From: Cotesia glomerata
Lineage: Eukaryota > Arthropoda > Insecta > Hymenoptera > Braconidae
DNA: 64,000 bases
Direction: 5' to 3'
Assembly: GCF_020080835.1 (NCBI RefSeq)
Contig: NC_058164.1
Coordinates: forward strand, 25,011,510-25,075,509
The stretch's first letter is position 1; each line of letters begins with the position of its first letter. Positions 48,901 through 55,600 of this stretch are shown piece by piece. The notes under the pieces are model-generated. The model searched no databases, was not told the DNA's origin, and saw only the letters and a program-made list of their open reading frames with translations. A program made the position numbers and the translations under genes.

Positions 48901-50146
48901 AAGATATGAGCTCATCTATGTTACACTCATCACTTTCATTTGAGTATCCACATGCATTTGATATATTTTCATATATACATATATATAATATATATATATA
49001 TGAAAAATTGATGTGGGTACTCAAATGAAAGGTCTTGATAAGTGTAATGTCAGCGTGAGCTTATATCTTTAAAAATGTCAATAGTTCACAAGATACAAGG
49101 TCATTTCTTAATTATTGACATTTTTAAAGATATAAGCTCACCCCGACATTACACTCATCGAGACCTTTCATTTGAGTACCCACATCAATTTTTCATATAT
49201 TTTATATATTTATATATGTATATATGAAAAATATATCAAAAATGCATGTGGGTACTCAAATGAAAGGTCTTGATGAGTGTAACATCGGGATGAGCTTATA
49301 TCTTTAAAAATGTCAATATTTAAGAAAGTACAGTGCAATTTAATAAAATTCATTATTAATTAATTTCAATAAATAATTAATTTTGTTTAAAATTTTTAAT
49401 GACTTCTATTTTTTAGTTAAAGACATTTTTTTACCTTAATTTATTTTTGAAAAAAATAAATTTTTTTAAAAATTCTGACTAGGTATAACTTCTTATTCTA
49501 ACTTTAACCGCCCGAGAGGCTTACAATAACTGCACGTACGTAATTATTATATTAATATTTTTTTTCACGTCCACTGTAAATATTTAAGAGTGATAAATTT
49601 TTTTTTATTTTTAATTAATTAATGTAAATATAAATTAGTTAAAATTTTAATCATGTATTTTTAAGTTTGCTTTTAAAGTTTTATTGTAAAAAGTTTTGTT
49701 TTATTTTTTGTGAAGCTAATAAATTAATGTTTTTTCTAATTTAGCTGTAAATACATTTTTGTTTTTATTTTTATCAATGTAAATATTTTTTTATAAATTT
49801 ATTTTAACAGAAACTCAAGATATTCATATAAGAGTCACGCATCATCATAATTTTTCTCCTAGAAGTAAGTTTTAATTCTTCTTTATTTAAAAAAAAATTA
49901 TTCTTGAAATTTTCTTATTTATTTATTTTTTTATTAAGCAACCCTTATTAAAAATATTTTTTTTTTTAATTAATTTCTATTTTATTATGTTAAAAAAAAT
50001 TAATTCAATTGAATAAAAAGTTGATTAATTTTATTGTCAAGAATAATTTTTCCAAAATAATTAAAAAACTCAAAATCAAAATTTATTGGTAGTAAATTTT
50101 GATTTATAAATTTATTTCAGGAACTGTTCACAGCTGGGTCGTATAA
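26123..50146 (+). CDS. Tab2: TAK1-binding adaptor TAB2/TAB3 homolog
   Basis: Nine coding exons join in frame into 550 codons: 26123-26230, 26406-26835, 28332-28658, 28891-29094, 34740-34891, 38090-38183, 38726-38983, 49811-49864 and 50121-50146. Domains in order are an N-terminal CUE ubiquitin-binding domain (residues ~8-50), a proline/serine-rich middle with SYTSVSLTLRPPSSEPQ and SSLTYSTSSLDPRGFQSR, a coiled coil (~370-430), and an NZF finger (W-x-C-x2-C-x10-C-x2-C). TAB2/3 recruit the kinase TAK1 to K63-linked ubiquitin in cytosolic innate-immune and stress signalling (IMD/JNK in insects). Human TAB2 is ~690 residues, so this is compact. The start ATG at 26123 precedes the CUE core and lies just behind an acceptor, so the 5' UTR must be spliced on. 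Confidence 0.95.
26406..26835 (+). CDS. Tab2: TAB2 exon 2: end of CUE, Pro/Ser-rich linker
   Basis: The exon begins NSHDRETCTESLRLTQ, completing the CUE domain. A proline-rich, presumably disordered stretch follows. The donor GTAAG at 26836 leaves phase 1. Satellite DNA starts about 6 bp into the intron. Confidence 0.94.
26842..28275 (+). repeat. Palindromic satellite filling TAB2 intron 2
   Basis: The 1,496-bp intron (26836-28331) is almost entirely inverted satellite units. The first unit begins ATGACCTTGTATCTTGTG directly after the donor, and the last stops about 55 bp before the acceptor. Two consecutive units (27750-28030) are virtually identical. Neither the hairpin end nor the right module of the Helitron-like carriers is present. 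Confidence 0.85.
28332..28658 (+). CDS. Tab2: TAB2 exon 3: conserved middle motif
   Basis: This exon encodes the most conserved central block of TAB2/3 (SYTSVSLTLRPPSSEPQ, then IDIRSQGSSLTYSTSS and DPRGFQSRLQISIGP). The entry and exit phases are both 1. The donor is GTAACC at 28659. Confidence 0.94.
28891..29094 (+). CDS. Tab2: TAB2 exon 4: Ser/Thr/Pro-rich linker
   Basis: The exon starts GLPVGPPSQLPRPTTTM and ends LSRLSLHQ before GTAATT at 29095. It is low-complexity, and the assignment rests on frame continuity with exons 3 and 5. Confidence 0.88.
29095..30019. other. TAB2 intron sequence, nothing recognised
   Basis: The first 350 bp consists of AATTAATT-like tandem text. It is followed by a short GC-richer patch around 29560-29620 and another at 29840-29930, both without coding context. 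Confidence 0.4.
30774..31663. mobile_element. TTCCCGCTAA repeat, copy B
   Basis: This copy is related to the one at 15959, with the longest (TG)n run of the three (about 30927-30975). It joins copy C head to tail, separated only by ATTTTT. Confidence 0.75.
31664..32520. mobile_element. TTCCCGCTAA repeat, copy C
   Basis: This copy follows B directly. Its 5' half is closer to copy A (short TG run, then GAAAGTATGTGAACCGCTTA), while its 3' half matches B. The B-C block may therefore reflect recombination or a second insertion at the ATTTTT junction. Confidence 0.75.
33050..33901 (+). mobile_element. 5'-truncated LINE (CR1/Jockey-like), C-terminal RT part
   Basis: From about 33080 the frame reads KYLGVILDDRLSW, then LIRPIFDYCAAVYSDIT, RYIFKINRYEHVTPYY and IRAWNKLP, ending at 33694. 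This is the thumb and C-terminal region of a non-LTR reverse transcriptase. The 3' UTR ends GGAGCCTAGACTCCATGG...CAAATAACAATAAATAAATAAA, a simple AATA-type tail. The RT catalytic core is missing (5' truncation). It is a relative of the LINE at 52787-54158. Confidence 0.88.
33902..34739. other. TAB2 intron DNA with hairpins and ATACTAT microsatellite
   Basis: The region contains a hairpin built on CCCTTTTAGCTTT/AAAAGCTAAAAGGG (34379-34422) with a third copy of the arm at 34440. There is an imperfect palindrome around TTTTTTCACCA...TGGTGAAAAAA (34175-34215). A TTTTTTCCGTGTA MITE end lies at 34264-34277. An (ATACTAT)n run at 34610-34690 ends about 50 bp before the coiled-coil exon. Confidence 0.5.
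34740..34891 (+). CDS. Tab2: TAB2 exon 5: coiled coil, first part
   Basis: The exon encodes SESQKQLITEQLVRKERLSR and a charged heptad-like helix (ELKIEKGRLEALKREIHAIQ). This matches the position of the TAK1-proximal coiled coil in TAB2/3. It enters in phase 1 and leaves in phase 0 (GTAATA at 34892). Confidence 0.93.
34917..35100 (+). mobile_element. tRNA-derived SINE 1
   Basis: An exact RNA polymerase III A box (TAGCCTAATCGG, 34929-34940) and B box (GGTTCGATTCC, 34974-34984) lie about 33 bp apart. A tail follows, with GACCGGGTTTTTTGTGC and CTCCGTGTAG. It sits just 25 bp inside a TAB2 intron, in sense orientation. A related head is at 60800-60880. The 3' boundary is uncertain. Confidence 0.72.
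35902..36737. mobile_element. PIF/Harbinger-like MITE, copy 2 (uninterrupted)
   Basis: The element is flanked by TTA on both sides (35899-35901 and 36738-36740) and has GGGGCCGTCCATTAATTACG ends. It is 836 bp and lies in reverse orientation relative to 17074-18372. It serves as the empty-site control for the nested MITE there. The subterminal regions are rich in G or C runs (AGGGGAGGGGG). Confidence 0.82.
36790..37235. repeat. Hairpin-rich repeat (CCTCGGCTTCGCCTCGG), copy 1
   Basis: Two modules occur twice each here. One is CCGGGCGGAAAG...GCCGCTTTCCGCC, a hairpin. The other is GATCACATGT...GACCTCGGCTTCGCCTCGGC...ACATGTGATC, a hairpin with a G/C-rich loop. A third instance of each is at 54765-54990. 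Local GC content is far above the surroundings. The function is unknown. Confidence 0.7.
37812..38089. other. AT-rich TAB2 intron
   Basis: Only an (ATTA)n run near 37850 and the T-rich polypyrimidine tract before the exon 6 acceptor are visible. Confidence 0.5.
38090..38183 (+). CDS. Tab2: TAB2 exon 6: coiled coil, second part
   Basis: This exon encodes QRASDLRSEIYQLELECGLL and TNEVDKSINPN, continuing the helix. The acceptor follows an 18-nt T-run. The donor GTGAAT at 38184 leaves phase 1. Confidence 0.9.
38184..38725. other. AT-rich TAB2 intron, nothing recognised
   Basis: This is almost pure A/T with poly-A and poly-T runs and no repeats of note. Confidence 0.5.
38726..38983 (+). CDS. Tab2: TAB2 exon 7: NZF zinc finger
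   Basis: The exon ends WICEKCTFNNHPLIDICEVC followed by LMPRFKELEDT. The four zinc cysteines and the ubiquitin-contacting Thr-Phe pair are intact. Human TAB2 uses Leu, Glu and Gln further on for the second ubiquitin in K63 chains (from memory of that structure). Here those positions are Ile, Glu and Val, so chain specificity could differ. If the donor at 38984 is not used, the frame stays open for 28 codons to TAG at 39067-39069. Confidence 0.95.
39355..39517 (+). repeat. Palindromic satellite, left piece of element 7
   Basis: In reverse orientation to the others, a remnant of the right module (TAGGCTGCATTTGGAAATTC...ATCTCTAGATACAAAATTAAG) leads into one satellite arm. That arm is cut at 39517 by the compound transposon. 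The matching right arm resumes at 48739. Confidence 0.8.
40413..44294 (-). pseudogene. Transposase, RNase H-like DDE type, disabled
   Basis: The main exons on the minus strand are 42659-42063, 41741-41458 and 41247-40413, with GT/AG junctions. Motifs in order are VVHWDGKLL (likely first catalytic Asp), AICFDTAATNTG (likely second), LPCRHHVIELV, and GAMSHARWMSKAIYCLKI. Upstream remnants near 43800-44294 (MSLEKTYLIVVSIEKIKNRK, KLEQLFDIAGKN) form the N-terminal part but need frameshifts. An extra T near 40955 breaks the last exon, where the sister copy reads through. So this copy is probably inactive. The hAT-like assignment is tentative. Confidence 0.78.
44590..44935. repeat. Two direct repeats upstream of the transposase
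   Basis: Two ~180-bp units share GGTGGGAG...GAAGAAAGGCTAT or GGAAGGCTATG, then TTTTCAGCTTC, ATTACGGAAAAGCTCACGAT, CTCGCAGCGCTG and TCAAGGTCATTTTC. They sit between the transposase 5' end and the right inverted terminus, where subterminal transposase-binding repeats or a promoter might lie. Confidence 0.6.
45801..48738 (+). mobile_element. Partial second transposon copy, opposite orientation
   Basis: This begins inside the first large transposase exon and runs through its 3' end and the right terminus (48018-48738, ending GGCCCAGTCTAA). The sequence is nearly identical to the reverse complement of 39518-42450. Its exons are about 45801-46193, 46521-46804 and 47015-47836. It carries a TGA for CGA near 45892 and a frameshift near 47452, and lacks its 5' end. 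Right of it, the satellite interrupted at 39517 resumes. Confidence 0.82.
48739..49345 (+). repeat. Palindromic satellite, right piece of element 7
   Basis: This completes the palindrome broken at 39517 and adds two further units. It ends with the left-module remnant AAGTACAGTGCAATTTAATA at about 49325-49345. That orientation is opposite to elements 1-5. It lies in TAB2 intron 7. Confidence 0.8.
49346..49810. other. TAB2 intron 7, 3' portion
   Basis: AT-rich sequence without recognisable features, ending in the TTTTAACAG acceptor of exon 8. Confidence 0.5.
49811..49864 (+). CDS. Tab2: TAB2 exon 8
   Basis: This short exon encodes ETQDIHIRVTHHHNFSPR. Entry and exit phases are both 1 (GTAAGT at 49865). 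It is placed by frame continuity and strong splice sites. The tail after the NZF finger is longer than in vertebrate TAB2, which ends right after the finger. Confidence 0.75.
50121..50146 (+). CDS. Tab2: TAB2 exon 9 (C-terminus)
   Basis: After TTTATTTCAG the exon supplies RTVHSWVV and TAA (50144-50146). All nine exons then sum to 1,653 nt, an exact multiple of three. A terminal Val-Val could act as a PDZ ligand, which is speculation. A polyadenylation signal AATAAA at 50296-50301 follows. Confidence 0.72.
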
Positions 50147-50435
50147 AAATTTATTTTCTAAAAAAAAAAAAAAAACTAACTGTAAATATTTCATACATAA
50201 AATTATAGTTTAAACGATTGATTTATAATTAATTATATTTCTTTTTTTAATTTATTCTAAATTTTTGTTTTATTATTTTACTGTAAAAATATATCAATAA
50301 ATTAGTTTTATTTAAAATAAACTCATATATTTTATTTAATTCCTTAAATAATATTTTATTTATTATGTCAAAAAATGTTTAAATAATTTTTTTTTGCTCA
50401 ATTAAAGATAATTAATTTTTTACAATAATTTTACT

Positions 50436-50481
<46 letters not shown>

Positions 50482-50690
50482 TCAAAATTTTTGACCTCCA
50501 AAAATTAAAAAAATTTTTTTTTAAATTTAGAAAAAAAATTTTTTTTAAATAATTTAGAAAAAAAATTTTTTTTTAATAATTTTACTTAAAAACTATTTTT
50601 TTAATTTTTATGTCTTGTAATCAATTTTATGTAGATACAAATTTTGAAAAATTAAATTTAAGTAAAATTGATAAATAAATAAAATTAAAA
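50147..50690. other. TAB2 3' UTR, polyA signal and AAT microsatellite
   Basis: AATAAA at 50296-50301 is the likely TAB2 polyadenylation signal. An (AAT)n run of ~40 bp lies at 50439-50478. Nothing else is recognised. Confidence 0.55.
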
Positions 50691-51990
50691 AATATTATAG
50701 TGATTAATTTTTTAAAATTAAAATTATAAAAAAAAAAATTCTTTAAATTTCAAAAAATCAAAATTTATTTTTCAATTTTATTTACACTAAAATTAAATCT
50801 CAAATTTTTTCTAAATTAAAAAAAAGTTCACTAAATTTAAACAATTTTTTAAATAAAAATTTTTTAATTAAAATTATAAAAAAAAAATTTTTTTAATTTT
50901 AAAAAACCAAAATTTATTTTTCAGTTTTATTTTTATAATAAAATAAAATTTTTTAATTCTTTCCTTCACATTTTTTCTAACTTAAAAAAAAATTTACTAA
51001 ATTTAAAAAATTTTTAAAATAAAAAAATAAATTTTATTTAGTAATTAATTTTTTAGAATTTGAATTATAAAAAAAAATTCTTCAATTTCAAAAAATCAAA
51101 ATTTATTTTTTAATTTTATTTACACTAAAATTAAATTTCCAAATTTTTTCGAACTTAAAAAAAAATTCCCTAAATTTAAACAATTTTTAAAATAAAAAAA
51201 TAAATTTTATTTAGTAATTAATTTTTTAGAATTTAAATTATAAAAAAAAAATTTTTTTATTTCAAAAAATGAAAATTTATTTTTCAATTTTATTCACACT
51301 AAAATTAAATTTTCAAATTTTTTCTAACTTAAAAAAAAGTTCACTAAATTTAAACAATTTTTTAATTGAAATTATAAATAAAAATTTTTTTTAATTTAAA
51401 AAAATCAAAATTTATTTTTCAATTTTATTTATAATAAAATAAAATTTTTAATTTTTTCCTTCACATTTTTTCTAACGTAAAAAAAAATTGACTAAATTTA
51501 AACAATTTTTAAAATAAAAAAATAAGTTTTATTTAATAGTTAATTTAAAAAAAAAAATTTTTTTAATTTCAAAAAATCAAAATTTATTTTTCAATTTTAT
51601 TCACACTAAAATTAAATTTTCAAATTTTTCTAACTTAAAAAAGTTCACTAAATTTAAACAATTTTTTAATTGAAATTATAAATAAAAATTTTTTTTAATT
51701 TAAAAAAATCAAAATTTATTTTTCAATTTTATTTATAATAAAATAAAATTTTTAAATTTTTTCCTTCACATTTTTTCTAACGTAAAAAAAAATTGACTAA
51801 ATTTAAACAATTTTTAAAATAAAAAAATAAGTTTTATTTAATAGTTAATTTAAAAAAAAAAATTTTTTTAATTTCAAAAAATCAAAATTTATTTTTCAAT
51901 TTTATTTATAATAAAATAAAATGTTCAAATTGTTTCCTTCATATTTTTTTGAACTTTAAAAAAAATTCACTAAATTTAAACAATTTTTTT
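50690..51990. repeat. AT-rich tandem repeat between convergent genes
   Basis: The phrase CAAAATTTATTTTTCAATTT recurs near 50757, 50907, 51097, 51277, 51405, 51585, 51711 and 51885, with TTCACTAAATTTAAACAATT following each. Spacings alternate between about 125 and 190 bp. Within it, a ~306-bp higher-order block (51330-51590) is repeated almost exactly at 51640-51890. Confidence 0.75.
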
Positions 51991-52005
51991 ATTTAAAAAA
52001 TTAAT

Positions 52006-52011
52006 TTTATT
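52006..52011 (-). terminator. Likely SYF2 polyadenylation signal
   Basis: AATAAA on the minus strand, about 50 bp beyond the SYF2 stop codon. Confidence 0.5.
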
Positions 52012-52060
52012 ATAATTGTTACAAATATAAACTAAGTTAATAAAATTAAATACTAAATAA

Positions 52061-52660
52061 TTAAATAGCAGTCCCTCGTTCCAAATTAAGTTTAGTCTCT
52101 CTCGTATGTTCTCCATAGAACCTCTCAAGTTTATTATTAAACTTAGCGTTCCTCTCATTGATATAATCAATGTCCGCATCGTCATTATGCGTTCTCCTAC
52201 GACTATATTTCTCCCTTTTAGCAATTTGCTTGCCTAAATCTTCCACCATCTTATCTACAGCTTCTTTTTTATCTTCATGAAGCCCATGAAGAATAGTGTT
52301 TCTATCACCATAGAAAGCAGGACCAAGTTTCTCCTTAGCTTTCTCATAATTCTCCATATTAGGCTTCATGTTTTTTACCAATCTGTTGTACTGTCTAACG
52401 GTAGCTTGCTCAAAATCAGCGAAGCCAAGGTCCGGGTTCTTCTTCTTCTTCTTCCTGTCCAGCCTCTCGGCCTCAATGGCGTCGATGCTCAGCAACTTCT
52501 GCCGGTCGTAGTCCAGACCCTGCTCCTTGGCCTTCTGCCTAGCTTCCTCGTCCTGGAGAATCCACTCTGCTTGGCGCTTCCTCGCTTCCCAGTTTGAGGG
52601 AAGGTTCTTTCGCTTGTCTTCTTCTACTACTTCTTTGTGGTTCAGCAGACGGGCTTCATT
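52061..52660 (-). CDS. Syf2: SYF2 exon 2 (main exon)
   Basis: This carries all of the SYF2 family domain apart from the short N-terminal helix. It is noticeably richer in G and C than its surroundings. The stop is TAA at 52063-52061. Confidence 0.96.
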   Translation of the reverse strand, partial: NEARLLNHKEVVEEDKRKNLPSNWEARKRQAEWILQDEEARQKAKEQGLDYDRQKLLSIDAIEAERLDRKKKKKNPDLGFADFEQATVRQYNRLVKNMKPNMENYEKAKEKLGPAFYGDRNTILHGLHEDKKEAVDKMVEDLGKQIAKREKYSRRRTHNDDADIDYINERNAKFNNKLERFYGEHTRETKLNLERGTAI

Positions 52661-55600
52661 CTAAATTAATTCAAACAAAAATTTATTAATTAATTATTAT
52701 TTATTTATTATTTAATTTCAATGCCAAGGCAGTATAGTATAGCCAGATGGCAAAAGTATACAAAAAGAGTTACAATAAAAGTACACAATTTTGTGATGAT
52801 GTACGACTAGCGATGAATGAATCTAATATAACCATAGCTGTACTCTTTGATTTAAGTAAAGCGTTTGACTCGGTAAACCACAAAAGGTTATTGCATAAAT
52901 TACAATTTATGAACTTCTCTGATTCATCAATAGATTGGATTAACTCTTACTTAACTCAAAGAAGACAGTCGGTCTATTTCAATGGTCATGAGTCATCTTG
53001 GAAGGATATTATAAATGGCGTACCTCAGGGTAGTGTGCTTGGACCCTTACTCTTTTTCTTTATATATTTCTGATCTTGCGAAACGGTTAAAATGTAAATA
53101 TTTATTTTATGCAGACGATCTAATTATATATGCTTCATGTTGCCCATCGCAAATTAATGAATATGTTGGTATGTTGAATAATGAGATAGAAAAATTGTTG
53201 ATTGGTGCAATTTAAATTGCTTGAAATTGAATGCTACAAAAACTAGTGCTATTATACTAGGAAGTAGGCAGAGAGTTAGCAGTAATTTTTGTAAAAGTGC
53301 CCAAAATATAATTGTCAGTAATCATGTGATTCCATATGTACAATCAGTTAAATACTTGGGTTTGATAATTGATAATACTCTATCGTGGGAGAATCAAGTT
53401 GTAAGCGTATGTATTCGTGCGATGAAAACGCTAGCGCAACTAAAATTAATAATGAAATTTTTAATGAACAGTTACGCATAAAATTGGTTACGACCTTGAT
53501 TTTTCCCATCTTCGATTACTGCTGTGCTGCTTATACAAACATCTCAGGCAAATTACAGCATAGATTGCAGCGTAAAATAAACTCATGTATAAGATATATT
53601 TTTAAAATTTCGAGATTTGAGCACACTACTCCGTATTATAAAAAATTAGGCTGGTTAAAACTTGATGTTAGGAGAGATTATTTCATAGCTTGTTTATTTT
53701 ACAAAGAAATTAAGTTAAATTACTGTCAATTATTTAAATCGAATTTAGAATTTCTGCCGATTGTGCTAAGGAGAGGTGACGTCAGGAATGATTATCTACG
53801 TCTGCCAAGAAGTAATTGTGCAATTTATGAAAACTCTTTCCTAATTCATGGTATAAAAGTTTGGAACTCGTTACCGGCCGAAATTACATTAATTGACAAT
53901 TTCGAACAATTTCAACAGGCTTGCTATGACTTCTTCTTACAATAAATGTTAATGTTATTATTTCTCTGTTAATATGTTACTATTTTAAGAATTAATATGT
54001 TCTTACTTTTAATAATTTAATATCAAATATTTAAATTGTATTAAAAACACTGTATCAAATGTATACATGTAAATGATAAAATTTATGTATTGTTGATGGT
54101 CCTGAAGGAGCTTAGAACTCTAGGATCAAATAAATTTTTCTATCTATCTATCTATCTACACGTATGACTAATGAAAATATAAAATTTCAAAAATATTAGA
54201 TATTAACAATTGATCGTTTTTCTTTACTTTACTTTGGAATACAATTATGACAAATACAAGAAACAAAAAATAAATATCTGCGTTCAAAATTATTATTGAT
54301 AATTATTGAGAATTAATTAATAAAATTAATAATATTCAAACTTGATTGATAAAATTATGAAATTATAATTTGACTATTAAAAATAAGAAATTGTGAATTT
54401 CTATTAGTATTAGAAGATAATAATTTAACCGTATTTATATTAATAAAACTAAAGATCTAATTATTTTGCAATTTATGGCAAAACTTCATTTAATTAAACT
54501 TATTCATCTTAAGATATTAAATAAATTTATTTATTTAGAGTAAATAAAAAAATTTTTGGTAAACGTTAAAATTAATTCTTTTAAAAAAATTCTAAAGATA
54601 AAATTTGGTAGTTATAAAGATAGTGTTCCCGTCAATTATACACTAAAAATCCACAGATTCGGTAGAATCTGGCGCCAAGTTCCGTTCAAATCCGTTGTAA
54701 ACGGAGCGCCAGACTACCGACTGTGTTTACTGTAAGCAGAACGGTATTTCGAGGTTGCAAAATTTTATTTTTTGCCCTCCGGGCGGAAAGTGGCAACTTT
54801 CGTCCCGCTGCGCTACTCTAAGTTGCCGCTTTCCGCCTTTGTCAGACAAAAAAATAGTATACACTCCTCGGGAAGTAAATAAGAAAGCCTCAGATCACAT
54901 GTTTGTTGACCTCGGCTTCGCCTCGGCCAACAATTACATGTGATCTGAGACATTTCTTACTTTACTTCCCTAGGTGTATAATATACTATTAATTATATGG
55001 TTCTCCTTTTTCCAAAATAATATATTATAAAAGTAATTTATACTTTATTTTACTGATATTAATTAATTATAATCAATTATAACACTTAATTCACTTAAAA
55101 TTATTAAATTTTATCAGCACAAACTATAGTAAGCCCAGAAATTTCGATCCTGACTTTTTTTCGATGGGGAATATCAGCGCCACAGACTAGATAAAATAAA
55201 AATGTGTAGTAATCCTTCCTATAGACACGCAACTACAGTAAAAAGTGATTCATAGCTTGCATCTATGGCCGCCAGGGTGCACTGGAATTACATCTACATA
55301 AACTGTAGCTTTAAGGGGATGGTGTGCAGTAAACAATGCAGGCAACACGAGATTTAAGTTGTTATCAATTGTAAATTTTCATTATAATTACAAAAATACT
55401 AAAAATCCGAACAAAAACAGTTTCACTGTAAGAAAAGTCGCACCAAGTCCACGTTCATAAGACTATTAGGAAAAAAATTTTTTTCTTTACAAAAGATACA
55501 AAATAAAAAATTAAAAATCCGAGTAACCGATATGATTGTTTATGATTTTCGGAAATTAAAAAAATTTTTTGTAAATTTAAAAATTAAAAAATTTTAGAAC

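Noticed and set aside
52747..53945. Intact reverse transcriptase gene
   Set aside because: The RT motifs are real, but the frame shifts at least three times and the 5' part is missing, so it is a dead LINE copy.
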